Positions 1 through 6,014 of a DNA stretch of 6,279 nucleotides are shown here, in pieces. Position 1 is the stretch's first letter. Each line of letters begins with the position of its first letter. Origin of the DNA: an uncultured Bacteroidota bacterium. GTDB taxonomy: Bacteria; Bacteroidota; Bacteroidia; Flavobacteriales; Flavobacteriaceae. The translations under genes were made by a program, and so were the position numbers. The DNA is taken from positions 1 through 6,279 of the forward strand of contig CAILTC010000657.1 of the NCBI GenBank assembly GCA_903837025.1, in the 5' to 3' direction. Under the pieces are notes generated by a model that worked only from the letters and a program-made list of their open reading frames with translations, did not search any database and had not been told where the DNA came from.

Positions 1-673
1 AAAAGAAATCGAAAGCTTGAACAAAGTTTTAAAAGATTCTAAAAAACCAGTTACTGCAGTTCTTGGTGGATCTAAAGTTTCTTCGAAAATTACAGTTATC
101 GAAAACATTTTAGATAAAGTTGATCACATGATTATTGGTGGTGGAATGACTTATACTTTCGTGAAAGCCTTAGGTGGAAAAGTAGGGAATTCTATTTGTG
201 AAGATGACAAACAAGATTTAGCATTAGAAATATTAAGATTGGCAAAAGAAAAAGGGGTTCAAATACATATTCCTGTTGATGTAATTGCTGCCGATGATTA
301 TTCGAATACTGCCAATACTCAAATTGTTGATGTAAGAGAAATTCCTGACGGTTGGGAAGGATTAGATTGTGGACCAAAATCTTTGGAAAACTTCAAAAAA
401 GTAATTTTAGAATCAAAAACAATACTTTGGAATGGTCCATTAGGAGTTTTCGAAATGGAAAGTTTCGCAAACGGAACCATTCAATTGGGTAACTTTATTG
501 CCGAAGCAACTGCAAATGGTACTTTCTCTCTTGTAGGTGGTGGTGACTCTGTTGCAGCAGTGAAACAATTTGGTTTTGAAGACAAAGTAAGTTATGTATC
601 TACAGGTGGTGGAGCAATGCTAGAAATGCTAGAAGGTAAAATTTTACCTGGAATTGCTGCTATTTTAGAATAA
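1..673 (+). CDS. pgk: Phosphoglycerate kinase, C-terminal part (5' end outside window)
   Basis: Phosphoglycerate kinase transfers a phosphate from 1,3-bisphosphoglycerate to ADP in cytoplasmic glycolysis. The open frame runs in from the left edge (first whole codon at base 2) and ends at TAA 671-673, leaving 223 residues, a little over half of the roughly 395 usual for bacterial PGK. The TTG at base 17 is in frame but is an internal Leu codon, since family-like sequence ([11 protein letters not shown]) continues upstream of it. Visible motifs are those of the nucleotide-binding C-terminal domain: GGSKVSSK (Lys codon at 74-76), [19 protein letters not shown] at 428-454, the GGGDS loop at 536-550, and the terminal [14 protein letters not shown] followed by LPG. 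No frameshift or missing key residue is visible. The next gene, on the same strand, begins 106 bases downstream behind a candidate promoter and a hairpin, so the two are probably separate transcription units. Confidence 0.97.
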   Translation, partial: KEIESLNKVLKDSKKPVTAVLGGSKVSSKITVIENILDKVDHMIIGGGMTYTFVKALGGKVGNSICEDDKQDLALEILRLAKEKGVQIHIPVDVIAADDYSNTANTQIVDVREIPDGWEGLDCGPKSLENFKKVILESKTILWNGPLGVFEMESFANGTIQLGNFIAEATANGTFSLVGGGDSVAAVKQFGFEDKVSYVSTGGGAMLEMLEGKILPGIAAILE

Positions 674-696
674 AAACTGCAATTTTAACAATATTT

Positions 697-711
697 ACTG
701 AAATTTTCAGT
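697..711 (+). other. Small inverted repeat after pgk
   Basis: ACTGA (697-701) pairs with TCAGT (707-711) around a five-base loop. No T-run follows, so it is not a standard intrinsic terminator. It could trim or stabilise the 3' end of the pgk mRNA, or be chance in AT-rich DNA. It overlaps the place where the -33 element of the next gene's promoter would lie. Confidence 0.25.
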
Positions 712-729
712 TGTAAGTTAATATGTTTG
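698..729 (+). promoter_or_regulatory. Candidate Bacteroidota promoter for the lytic transglycosylase gene
   Basis: TATGTTTG at 722-729 matches the Bacteroidota -7 consensus TAnnTTTG exactly. The -33 element is weak: only CTG at 698-700, 21 bases upstream, resembles TTG. Transcription would start near 733-737, which places the hairpin at 737-765 at the very 5' end of the message. The assignment rests on consensus and position alone. Confidence 0.42.
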
Positions 730-736
730 TAAAAAA

Positions 737-765
737 AGGCTATATAACCATTTGGAATATAGCCT
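737..765. terminator. Strong hairpin between pgk and the lytic transglycosylase gene
   Basis: Bases 737-745 (AGGCTATAT) pair perfectly with 757-765 (ATATAGCCT), a 9-bp stem. Inside it CC (748-749) can pair with GG (754-755) around ATTT. Seven A residues (731-737) precede it, the last of them paired in the stem, while only ATTGATT follows it. Read on the + strand the U-run is therefore poor; read on the - strand it is a textbook intrinsic terminator with seven T. No - strand gene is visible that would need it. It may end pgk transcription, act as a 5' stem of the downstream mRNA, or stop antisense transcription. The stem itself is certain from sequence; its role is not. Confidence 0.6.
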
Positions 766-779
766 ATTGATTAAAAATT

Positions 780-2822
780 ATGATTGCAAAAAAAACCGTT
801 CTATCCCTTTTTCTGTTGGCATCCATTCATTTGTTTTCGCAGAAAGTTTCGTCTCAAGAAACCAATTTATCCTATTTAGATTCGATTAAGAAATCTTTCG
901 TAAAGGACGAAATGGCTTCTTGCGTGGATAGTTTGTGGACTAAGGAATTGTCTAATATAGACTTATACAATGACTTAGAAAACGATATAAAAACAATCAA
1001 TATCGACCAAAAAGTTGACTATGAATTGCCTACTGAATTATTGAAAGCAAGGCTAAAAGAAATGGATGCAAAATCGCCATTCAACATAGAATACAATGAA
1101 GGTCTTGAAAACATTATCAAGTCATTTCTAAAAAACAGGAAAAAATCCTTTGCCCGTTTATTAGCACTTTCCGATTTCTATTTCCCCATATTTGAAGAAG
1201 CTTTAGACAAACAAAATGTTCCTTTAGAGATCAAATATTTGGCGGTTATAGAATCAGCTTTAAACCCTAAAGCAGTTTCAAAAGTAGGCGCAACGGGTCT
1301 TTGGCAGTTCATGTACCAAACCGGAAAACAATATAATTTAAGTATTGATTCTTATGTGGATGAACGAAGTGATCCTTTAAAATCAACCGAAGCTGCAGCG
1401 ACATATTTGAAAAAAATGTATGGCATTTTTGGCGATTGGGATTTGGTTTTAGCTTCGTACAATTCGGGACCAGGAAATGTTGCGAAAGCAATTCGTCGTT
1501 CAGATGGGCAGCAAAACTATTGGAATATTAGAAAAAATCTTCCAAAAGAAACGCAAGCGTATGTTCCCGCATTTTTAGCGACAATGTATATTTTTGAATA
1601 CCATAATGAGCACGGAATTAGACCTGACAAATCAGTTGTAAATCATTTTTCGACGGATACGATAATTATTAAAAAACAAATGTCATTCAAACAAATTTCA
1701 GATTTGCTTGATATTCCCGTGACACAATTGCAATTGTTAAATCCTTCGTATAAACTCAATGTGGTTCCTTTTTATGAGAATCAGAGTCATTTTTTAAGAT
1801 TACCAAAGGATAAAGTGGCGGTTTTTGCTTCAAACGAAAATCGAATTTATGCTTATGTTCAACGCGAAAGAGATCTTCGTGAAAAACCATTCCAGGTTAT
1901 TAGAGCAATCGCTATAAATGACACAATTAATTTTACTACCCAAAGAATTACACTACCCAAAACTAAATATTACAAAGTAAGACGTGGAGATAATCTTACC
2001 GAAATCGCTGATAAAAATAATGTTACCGTCGCCGATTTAAAAAAATGGAATGGACTGAAAAAGAATACAGTTTCTTTTGGGAAAAGTCTAAAAATTCTAA
2101 CCAATGAAAGCATTGTTAAGACCATCAGAAAAGAACCAAAAGCAACTAAAAAGGCTTTAGAAATTGTTTCAGAAAACCAAAAAGTGGCTTCTACAGAAAC
2201 AAAAACAACAAAAAGTGATCTAGCAAAAAAAACTATTAAAACCGATACTTTGTCGGCTGATACCGCTTCTTTCTATGTAGTTCAAAAAGGCGATAATCTA
2301 GGAAATATTGCAAAAAAATATAATGTTACTGTCGAGGAAATTAAAACGTGGAATCACCTTTCGGATATTAACATTAAATTAGGAGCATCTCTGCAAGTAG
2401 CTAATAAAGAGGTAGAACCCAAAGAAGATAACACTCCGGCTCCGAAGTTAGAGAATATTGAATACGTGGTTTTGAAAGGAGATAATCTAGGTAAAATTGC
2501 TAAAAAATTCGGAACTTCGTTGGAAAATTTGAAGCAATGGAATAATTTGAAAGACCAAAATATTGCATTGGGAGTTAGCTTAATTGTTGCCAAAAATGAA
2601 GTTGCAATAGTAAATAAAGCTACGGCAAATACGTTCAAGAAAAACGATAATTTAGCTTCAACGTCCAAAAAGAATACTTCGAGTTATTATGTTAAAAAAG
2701 GGGATTCATTGTTTAGTATCGCCAAAAAATATCCGGGAGTAAGTATTTCGGACATTAAAAAATGGAACGATATTAGTGGAGAAGAATTGAAACCCGGAAT
2801 GAAGTTAAAAATAAACGGATAA
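780..2822 (+). CDS. Secreted MltD-like lytic transglycosylase with LysM repeats
   Basis: Predicted to cut the glycan strands of peptidoglycan outside the cytoplasmic membrane, forming 1,6-anhydromuropeptides, with the LysM tail holding it on the wall. Length is 680 residues. Residues 1 to about 25 form a signal peptide (MIAKK, then a hydrophobic stretch to Phe19, with SQ and SSQ sites after it). There is no lipobox Cys, unlike E. coli MltD, so a soluble periplasmic form is likely. The SLT domain spans about 135-275, with catalytic Glu158 in IESALNP, then ATGLWQFM at 171-178, ASYNSGPGNV at 225-234 and YVPAFLATMYI at 261-271. A divergent LysM-like segment lies at about 295-342, and four clear LysM units begin near 397, 498, 561 and 636, separated by Lys/Thr-rich linkers. 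The ATG at 780 is chosen because it gives the signal peptide directly; no Shine-Dalgarno is seen, as usual in this phylum. It is followed 48 bases later by a putative lipoprotein gene. Confidence 0.95.
   Translation: MIAKKTVLSLFLLASIHLFSQKVSSQETNLSYLDSIKKSFVKDEMASCVDSLWTKELSNIDLYNDLENDIKTINIDQKVDYELPTELLKARLKEMDAKSPFNIEYNEGLENIIKSFLKNRKKSFARLLALSDFYFPIFEEALDKQNVPLEIKYLAVIESALNPKAVSKVGATGLWQFMYQTGKQYNLSIDSYVDERSDPLKSTEAAATYLKKMYGIFGDWDLVLASYNSGPGNVAKAIRRSDGQQNYWNIRKNLPKETQAYVPAFLATMYIFEYHNEHGIRPDKSVVNHFSTDTIIIKKQMSFKQISDLLDIPVTQLQLLNPSYKLNVVPFYENQSHFLRLPKDKVAVFASNENRIYAYVQRERDLREKPFQVIRAIAINDTINFTTQRITLPKTKYYKVRRGDNLTEIADKNNVTVADLKKWNGLKKNTVSFGKSLKILTNESIVKTIRKEPKATKKALEIVSENQKVASTETKTTKSDLAKKTIKTDTLSADTASFYVVQKGDNLGNIAKKYNVTVEEIKTWNHLSDINIKLGASLQVANKEVEPKEDNTPAPKLENIEYVVLKGDNLGKIAKKFGTSLENLKQWNNLKDQNIALGVSLIVAKNEVAIVNKATANTFKKNDNLASTSKKNTSSYYVKKGDSLFSIAKKYPGVSISDIKKWNDISGEELKPGMKLKING
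1971..2813 (+). repeat. Four LysM-encoding repeat units in the lytic transglycosylase gene
   Basis: Units lie at about 1971-2099, 2271-2399, 2460-2588 and 2685-2813, each encoding roughly 43 residues with the pattern YxVxxGDxLxxIA, then a KWN or TWN turn, then LxxGxxLxI/V. Spacers between them are about 57, 20 and 32 residues. Units 2 and 3 are closest: over 47 aligned residues I count 29 identities, and both DNA copies contain GATAATCTAGG. LysM modules bind N-acetylglucosamine-containing glycans. The likeness of units 2 and 3 suggests a fairly recent internal duplication. Confidence 0.88.
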
Positions 2823-2837
2823 TACAATAATCTTCTA

Positions 2838-2845
2838 TAAATTTG
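2838..2845 (+). promoter_or_regulatory. Possible internal -7 element ahead of the lipoprotein gene
   Basis: TAAATTTG is an exact TAnnTTTG match in the 48-base gap before the DUF4837 gene and would give a leader of about 20 bases. No TTG-like -33 element is visible at the right distance. It may be a weak secondary promoter within an otherwise co-transcribed cluster, or chance: in DNA this AT-rich the pattern is expected about once per kilobase or so. Confidence 0.28.
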
Positions 2846-2870
2846 GGTTTTATTTTATACTTGAGTTATA

Positions 2871-3845
2871 ATGAATAAAATCCATTTTTTATTTCTTTTT
2901 GTCACCCTTAGCTTTTTTTCTTGTACTAAGAAAAATGACAATGTACCCAGAAAAGCGACAGGTAAAATCAATACTATTTCGGTTATTATTGACGATCAGT
3001 TATGGGATGGCGAGATTGGCGATAGCATTCGAAATAAGTTTGCATCACCCGTTGTAGGATTACCACAAGAAGAACCACTTCTCACCATCAATCAATACCC
3101 AACCAAACTTTTGGAAGGATTTATGACCGATAGTCGGACTATCATAGTCGTAAAAAAAGAGGAAGACAACCTATTTGAGATTGTAAAAAATCAATACGCT
3201 TCGCCTCAAAATGTTTTTCATATATCCGGAAATACAAGCGCCGATATTATAAATATCATTGAAAAAAACGCACCCAAAATAATTCAAATCATAAAGGATA
3301 CGGAAATCGCCGAGGACCAAAGAATTAGTAGTCTTTCCTTACTGAACACCAAAATAATCACCAATAAATTCCATATTTCCTTAAAAGTACCTTCTAGTTA
3401 TTCGTATGTGCTCGGGAAAAGGAATTTTATTTGGCTCAAAAAGGAAATTATCAGCGGTAATAGTAGCTTGATAATTTACCAAGTTCCAATAAATTCCATA
3501 AAAAAAGACGCTAATTTAATTCGCAATATTATCAGAATGCGCGATTCGATGGGTGGATTATACATTCGAGGTACGGAGCCTGATTCTCGAATGAGAACCG
3601 AAGAAGGGTATTCGCCTTATTTTTCGAAAATAAAATTGGATGCAAAAGAAACTTTTGAAACCAAAGGAACTTGGGAGTTGAAAAACGACTTTATGTCGGG
3701 ACCATTTATCAATTATGCAATTGTAGATCTAAAGCACAATAGAATCTTAGTTTTAGAGGGGTTTTGCTATTCACCGTCAAGAGAGAAACGCGATCTCATG
3801 TTTGAATTAGAATCGATTATAAAATCAATAAGTATCTTAAAATAA
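2871..3845 (+). CDS. DUF4837 family putative lipoprotein, function unknown
   Basis: A 324-residue protein that I recognise as the DUF4837 family, whose biochemical role is unknown. The N-terminus is a lipoprotein-type signal: MNK, a hydrophobic run at 4-16, then FFSC with Cys18 as the likely lipidated residue. Phe at -3 is not the usual Leu, so lipidation is likely rather than certain. CTKKNDN after the Cys lacks the early acidic run linked to surface export in this phylum, which favours a periplasm-facing lipoprotein. Family-like stretches include ISVIIDDQLWDGEIGD at 36-51, the PVVGLPQEEPLLTINQ segment at 60-75, IRMRDSMGGLYIRG at 221-234, and WELKNDFMSGPFINYA through VLEGFCYSPSREKRD (about 268-308). 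No catalytic triad, metal site or TPR pattern is evident. The start is the ATG at 2871, giving an intact signal sequence. It lies between the lytic transglycosylase and an acetyltransferase gene that follows one base after its TAA, so it is probably co-transcribed with both. Confidence 0.9.
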   Translation: MNKIHFLFLFVTLSFFSCTKKNDNVPRKATGKINTISVIIDDQLWDGEIGDSIRNKFASPVVGLPQEEPLLTINQYPTKLLEGFMTDSRTIIVVKKEEDNLFEIVKNQYASPQNVFHISGNTSADIINIIEKNAPKIIQIIKDTEIAEDQRISSLSLLNTKIITNKFHISLKVPSSYSYVLGKRNFIWLKKEIISGNSSLIIYQVPINSIKKDANLIRNIIRMRDSMGGLYIRGTEPDSRMRTEEGYSPYFSKIKLDAKETFETKGTWELKNDFMSGPFINYAIVDLKHNRILVLEGFCYSPSREKRDLMFELESIIKSISILK

Positions 3846-3846
3846 T

Positions 3847-4293
3847 ATGGAAATACAATGGAAAATAAGGTCTTTTGAAGACTTATCAACGAACCAATTA
3901 TACGCTATTTTAAAATTAAGAAGCGAAATTTTTGTGGTCGAACAAAATTGTGTTTACCTTGATATTGATGGAAAAGACAAACTGGCTTTGCATCTTTTTG
4001 GCGAGTTCGAAGACAAAATAGTAGCCTATTCAAGGCTATTCAAAGCAGGAATTTCATTCGATAATGCCTCCATTGGCCGAGTGGTTGTCGATGCCAATTA
4101 TCGCGACCGAAAATGGGGTCATGATTTAATGCGAGAAGCCATTTCGGGGATTAAGAGTAATTTTGGCGAAACTAAAATCACCATTGGCGCTCAATTGTAC
4201 CTTAAAAAATTCTACGAAAGCCACGGATTTATTCAAATAAGCGAAATGTATTTAGAAGACGATATTCCGCATATTGATATGAAAAGAGAGTAA
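3847..4293 (+). CDS. elaA: ElaA-like GNAT family N-acetyltransferase
   Basis: A 148-residue cytoplasmic acetyl-CoA-dependent acyltransferase of the GNAT fold, close to E. coli ElaA in length and motifs. The natural acceptor is not settled for this family. Visible signatures are LYAILKLRSEIFVVEQNC at 18-35 followed by YLDIDGKD, the IGRVVVDANYR strand at 76-86, the acetyl-CoA loop RDRKWGHDLM at 86-95, IGAQLYLKKFYESHGF at 113-128, and a C-terminal EDDIPHIDM at 137-145. The loop has Lys89 where the general GNAT pattern has its first Gly; as I recall it, E. coli ElaA also has Lys here, so this is a subfamily trait and not damage. The ATG comes one base after the TAA of the lipoprotein gene (TAATATG), which leaves no room for its own leader and implies co-transcription and probably translational coupling. 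Its stop faces the S41 protease stop across six bases. Confidence 0.93.
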   Translation: MEIQWKIRSFEDLSTNQLYAILKLRSEIFVVEQNCVYLDIDGKDKLALHLFGEFEDKIVAYSRLFKAGISFDNASIGRVVVDANYRDRKWGHDLMREAISGIKSNFGETKITIGAQLYLKKFYESHGFIQISEMYLEDDIPHIDMKRE

Positions 4294-4308
4294 TTCTCAT
4301 TACATTTT
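4285..4308. terminator. Possible bidirectional hairpin spanning both convergent stop codons
   Basis: GTAAT (4290-4294) pairs with ATTAC (4299-4303) around the loop TCTC. After one A/A mismatch, four weaker pairs (two of them G-T) extend it to 4285/4308. The TAA of the acetyltransferase (4291-4293) and the TAA of the protease (complement of 4300-4302) are both within the stem. T-rich sequence flanks it on each strand: ATTTTC on +, CTCTCTTTTC on -. The stem is short and AT-rich, so terminator activity is uncertain. Confidence 0.3.
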
Positions 4309-5937
4309 CAGAATCGTTTTATACTCCGAACCTGAATTCAAAATTTCAACTGCTTTCTTGATTTCGGAATTGTTTTTTAGGTAATATTGATACAATCCTT
4401 CTTGATATTGGTAGCGTTTTATGATTTCGTCAACGATTAAGTTTTTGATTTCAGCTTTATTTTTATCCAATAAGTTATCCTCACTTTTTTGAAGTGCAGT
4501 CAATAATTGTTGGTATTCTACTTGAATACTTTCGTCAATTTTTTCTTTTTTGGCTACAGCCAAAGTATTTTTCAAAGCCAATTCAGTTTCGGTGTCAAAA
4601 GAGAATTTCTGTGTTTTTAAAAACTGTTTAAAATCTAAAAAATCAGCATCAGTAAACGTTGGAATTGTAGTGCCTAAATTCGGATTTTTATAATAATAAG
4701 CCGTTGCATAATTAAAAATTCCATCGTTTTTTTCTAAAGCATCCGTGATCGGGCTTGACTTGGTTTGTTCTAGTTCAATGTCGGGTTGAATGCCACCACC
4801 ATCATAAACGGTTCTTCCTTTTCGGGTTTTGAAAGCGTTATAATTTTTCGCTTCGTTTCTCGTGGCAACACCGTTTTTGTCTTTATGGGCATAATCCAAA
4901 GCCTGAATACATCTTCCCGAAGGTGTGTAATAACGCGAAATAGTGACTTTCAACTGCGTTCCATAGGTTAATTCTACCGGTCTTTGTACCAATCCTTTTC
5001 CAAAACTTCGACTTCCAATTACCACCGCTCTGTCTAAATCTTGCAAAGCTCCAGAAACAATTTCTGAGGCCGAAGCGCTTTTTCCATTTACAAGAATTAC
5101 CAGCGGAATCTCTGTATCTATAGGTTCTCTCGTACTTTTATAAGTACTATTATGTTTCTCGATTTTCGATTTTGTTGTTACAATGGTTTCGTTTTTTGGA
5201 ACAAATAAATTACAAATACTCACCGCTTCGTTCAATAGTCCACCCGGATTTCCTCTTAAATCTAGCACAATTCTCTCGGCTCCTTCTCTTTTTAATTGTT
5301 CCAAAGCTTCCTTGGTTTCTAGCGATGCTTTATTATTGAAATGAGCCAAAACAATATAGCCCGTTTTCGCATCTATTTTTCCGAAAAACGGTACCGATTT
5401 AATTTCGACTTCGTCAAGAACGATTTGAGCGGTGTTTGTTTTGCCTTGGCGAATGTATTTAATGTTAACCTTGGTGTTTTTGCTGCCTTTTAAGAGCTGT
5501 GAAGCATCGTCTTTGAAATCCGATAAAAGTACATCACCTATTTGAATTATTTCGTCTCCGGCTTTAAGACCGGCTTTGTCGGCTGGGAAATTTTTATACG
5601 CTTCGCGAATGATTAATTTATCGTCTTTTCGTGTAATCGAGGCACCAATTCCGGTGTATTCGCCGGTGTTGTTTATTTTGAATTTAACCACATCTTGTTC
5701 ATTAAAATAAACCGTGTACGGATCAAGGCTGGCGAGCATTCCTTTGATGGCTTTATCCATTAATTCGCCAGGATTAGTTTCGTCAACATAGTTCCTATTT
5801 AGCTCCTTGAAAAGCGTGGTGAATATTTCTATTTGTTTTGCAATCTCAAAAAAATTGTCTTTGAAACTAACGCCTACAAACAAAAATGCCGAAGCGACTA
5901 TGGGAATTATATATTTCTTTTTGAAAATGGATTTCAT
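4300..5937 (-). CDS. S41 family carboxyl-terminal processing protease (PDZ, Tsp/CtpA type)
   Basis: A serine protease that would recognise C-terminal tails of exported proteins through a PDZ domain and trim or degrade them, acting at the outer face of the inner membrane or in the periplasm. Length is 545 residues. Residues 1-8 are basic (MKSIFKKK) and 9-24 hydrophobic, an uncleaved anchor or signal peptide with no clear AxA site. The PDZ domain lies at about 85-175, with GEYTGIGASI at 92-101 and AGLKAGDEIIQIGD at 122-135. The S41 core follows: GYIVLAHF at 193-200, LDLRGNPGG at 225-233, GKSASASEIVSGALQD at 285-300 and FGKGLVQ at 312-318. By alignment with E. coli Tsp (Ser430, Asp441, Lys455), the catalytic Ser/Lys pair is Ser289 and Lys314, with Asp300 at the third site. 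Residues 425-545 form a Lys/Glu-rich, probably helical tail. It reads towards the acetyltransferase and lies 77 bases downstream of rnpA on the same strand. No gene symbol is given because ctpA, ctpB and prc cannot be told apart here. Confidence 0.95.
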   Translation of the reverse strand: MKSIFKKKYIIPIVASAFLFVGVSFKDNFFEIAKQIEIFTTLFKELNRNYVDETNPGELMDKAIKGMLASLDPYTVYFNEQDVVKFKINNTGEYTGIGASITRKDDKLIIREAYKNFPADKAGLKAGDEIIQIGDVLLSDFKDDASQLLKGSKNTKVNIKYIRQGKTNTAQIVLDEVEIKSVPFFGKIDAKTGYIVLAHFNNKASLETKEALEQLKREGAERIVLDLRGNPGGLLNEAVSICNLFVPKNETIVTTKSKIEKHNSTYKSTREPIDTEIPLVILVNGKSASASEIVSGALQDLDRAVVIGSRSFGKGLVQRPVELTYGTQLKVTISRYYTPSGRCIQALDYAHKDKNGVATRNEAKNYNAFKTRKGRTVYDGGGIQPDIELEQTKSSPITDALEKNDGIFNYATAYYYKNPNLGTTIPTFTDADFLDFKQFLKTQKFSFDTETELALKNTLAVAKKEKIDESIQVEYQQLLTALQKSEDNLLDKNKAEIKNLIVDEIIKRYQYQEGLYQYYLKNNSEIKKAVEILNSGSEYKTILKM

Positions 5938-5965
5938 GATTTTGGATGGGCTTAATTACAGACTA

Positions 5966-5994
5966 CTAAATTAATACTAATTCCCCAATAACAA
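5966..5994 (-). promoter_or_regulatory. Candidate promoter for the S41 protease gene
   Basis: On the - strand TTG (complement of 5992-5994), an 18-base spacer and TAATTTAG (complement of 5966-5973) resemble the Bacteroidota TTG / TAnnTTTG pair with one mismatch in the -7 box. Transcription would start about 20 bases before the ATG. An AT-only inverted repeat (AATTA / TAATT, 5969-5982) overlaps it. I see no terminator between rnpA and this gene, so read-through from rnpA is an equally good explanation of its expression. Confidence 0.28.
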
Positions 5995-6014
5995 CATTTT
6001 GTGTGTAAAAACTG

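Noticed and set aside
192..377. Short - strand open frame within pgk
   Set aside because: Antisense to conserved PGK sequence, low-complexity His/Gln/Leu translation, no promoter or partner gene.
1309..1491. Short - strand open frame within the SLT domain
   Set aside because: Antisense to the conserved catalytic domain (GLWQFM to YNSGPG region); no independent support.
2354..2668. Open frame of 104 codons on the - strand inside the LysM region
   Set aside because: It lies wholly antisense to well-supported LysM coding sequence and its translation resembles no family I know. It arises from the repetitive Lys/Asn-rich codons of the real gene.
4022..4038. Inverted repeat TAGCCT / AGGCTA inside the acetyltransferase gene, similar in core to the 737-765 hairpin
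   Set aside because: Only six base pairs, wholly within conserved codons (VAYSRL), with no T-run. The shared AGGCTA core with the intergenic hairpin is most simply chance.
4786..4971. Short + strand open frame inside the S41 protease gene
   Set aside because: It opposes coding sequence of the protease region after the catalytic Lys; the translation shows no recognisable motif.
5969..5982. AT-only palindrome AATTA-ATAC-TAATT upstream of the protease gene, considered as an operator
   Set aside because: Made entirely of common AT words in an AT-rich gap; one copy only and no regulator gene nearby. Not enough to call an operator.
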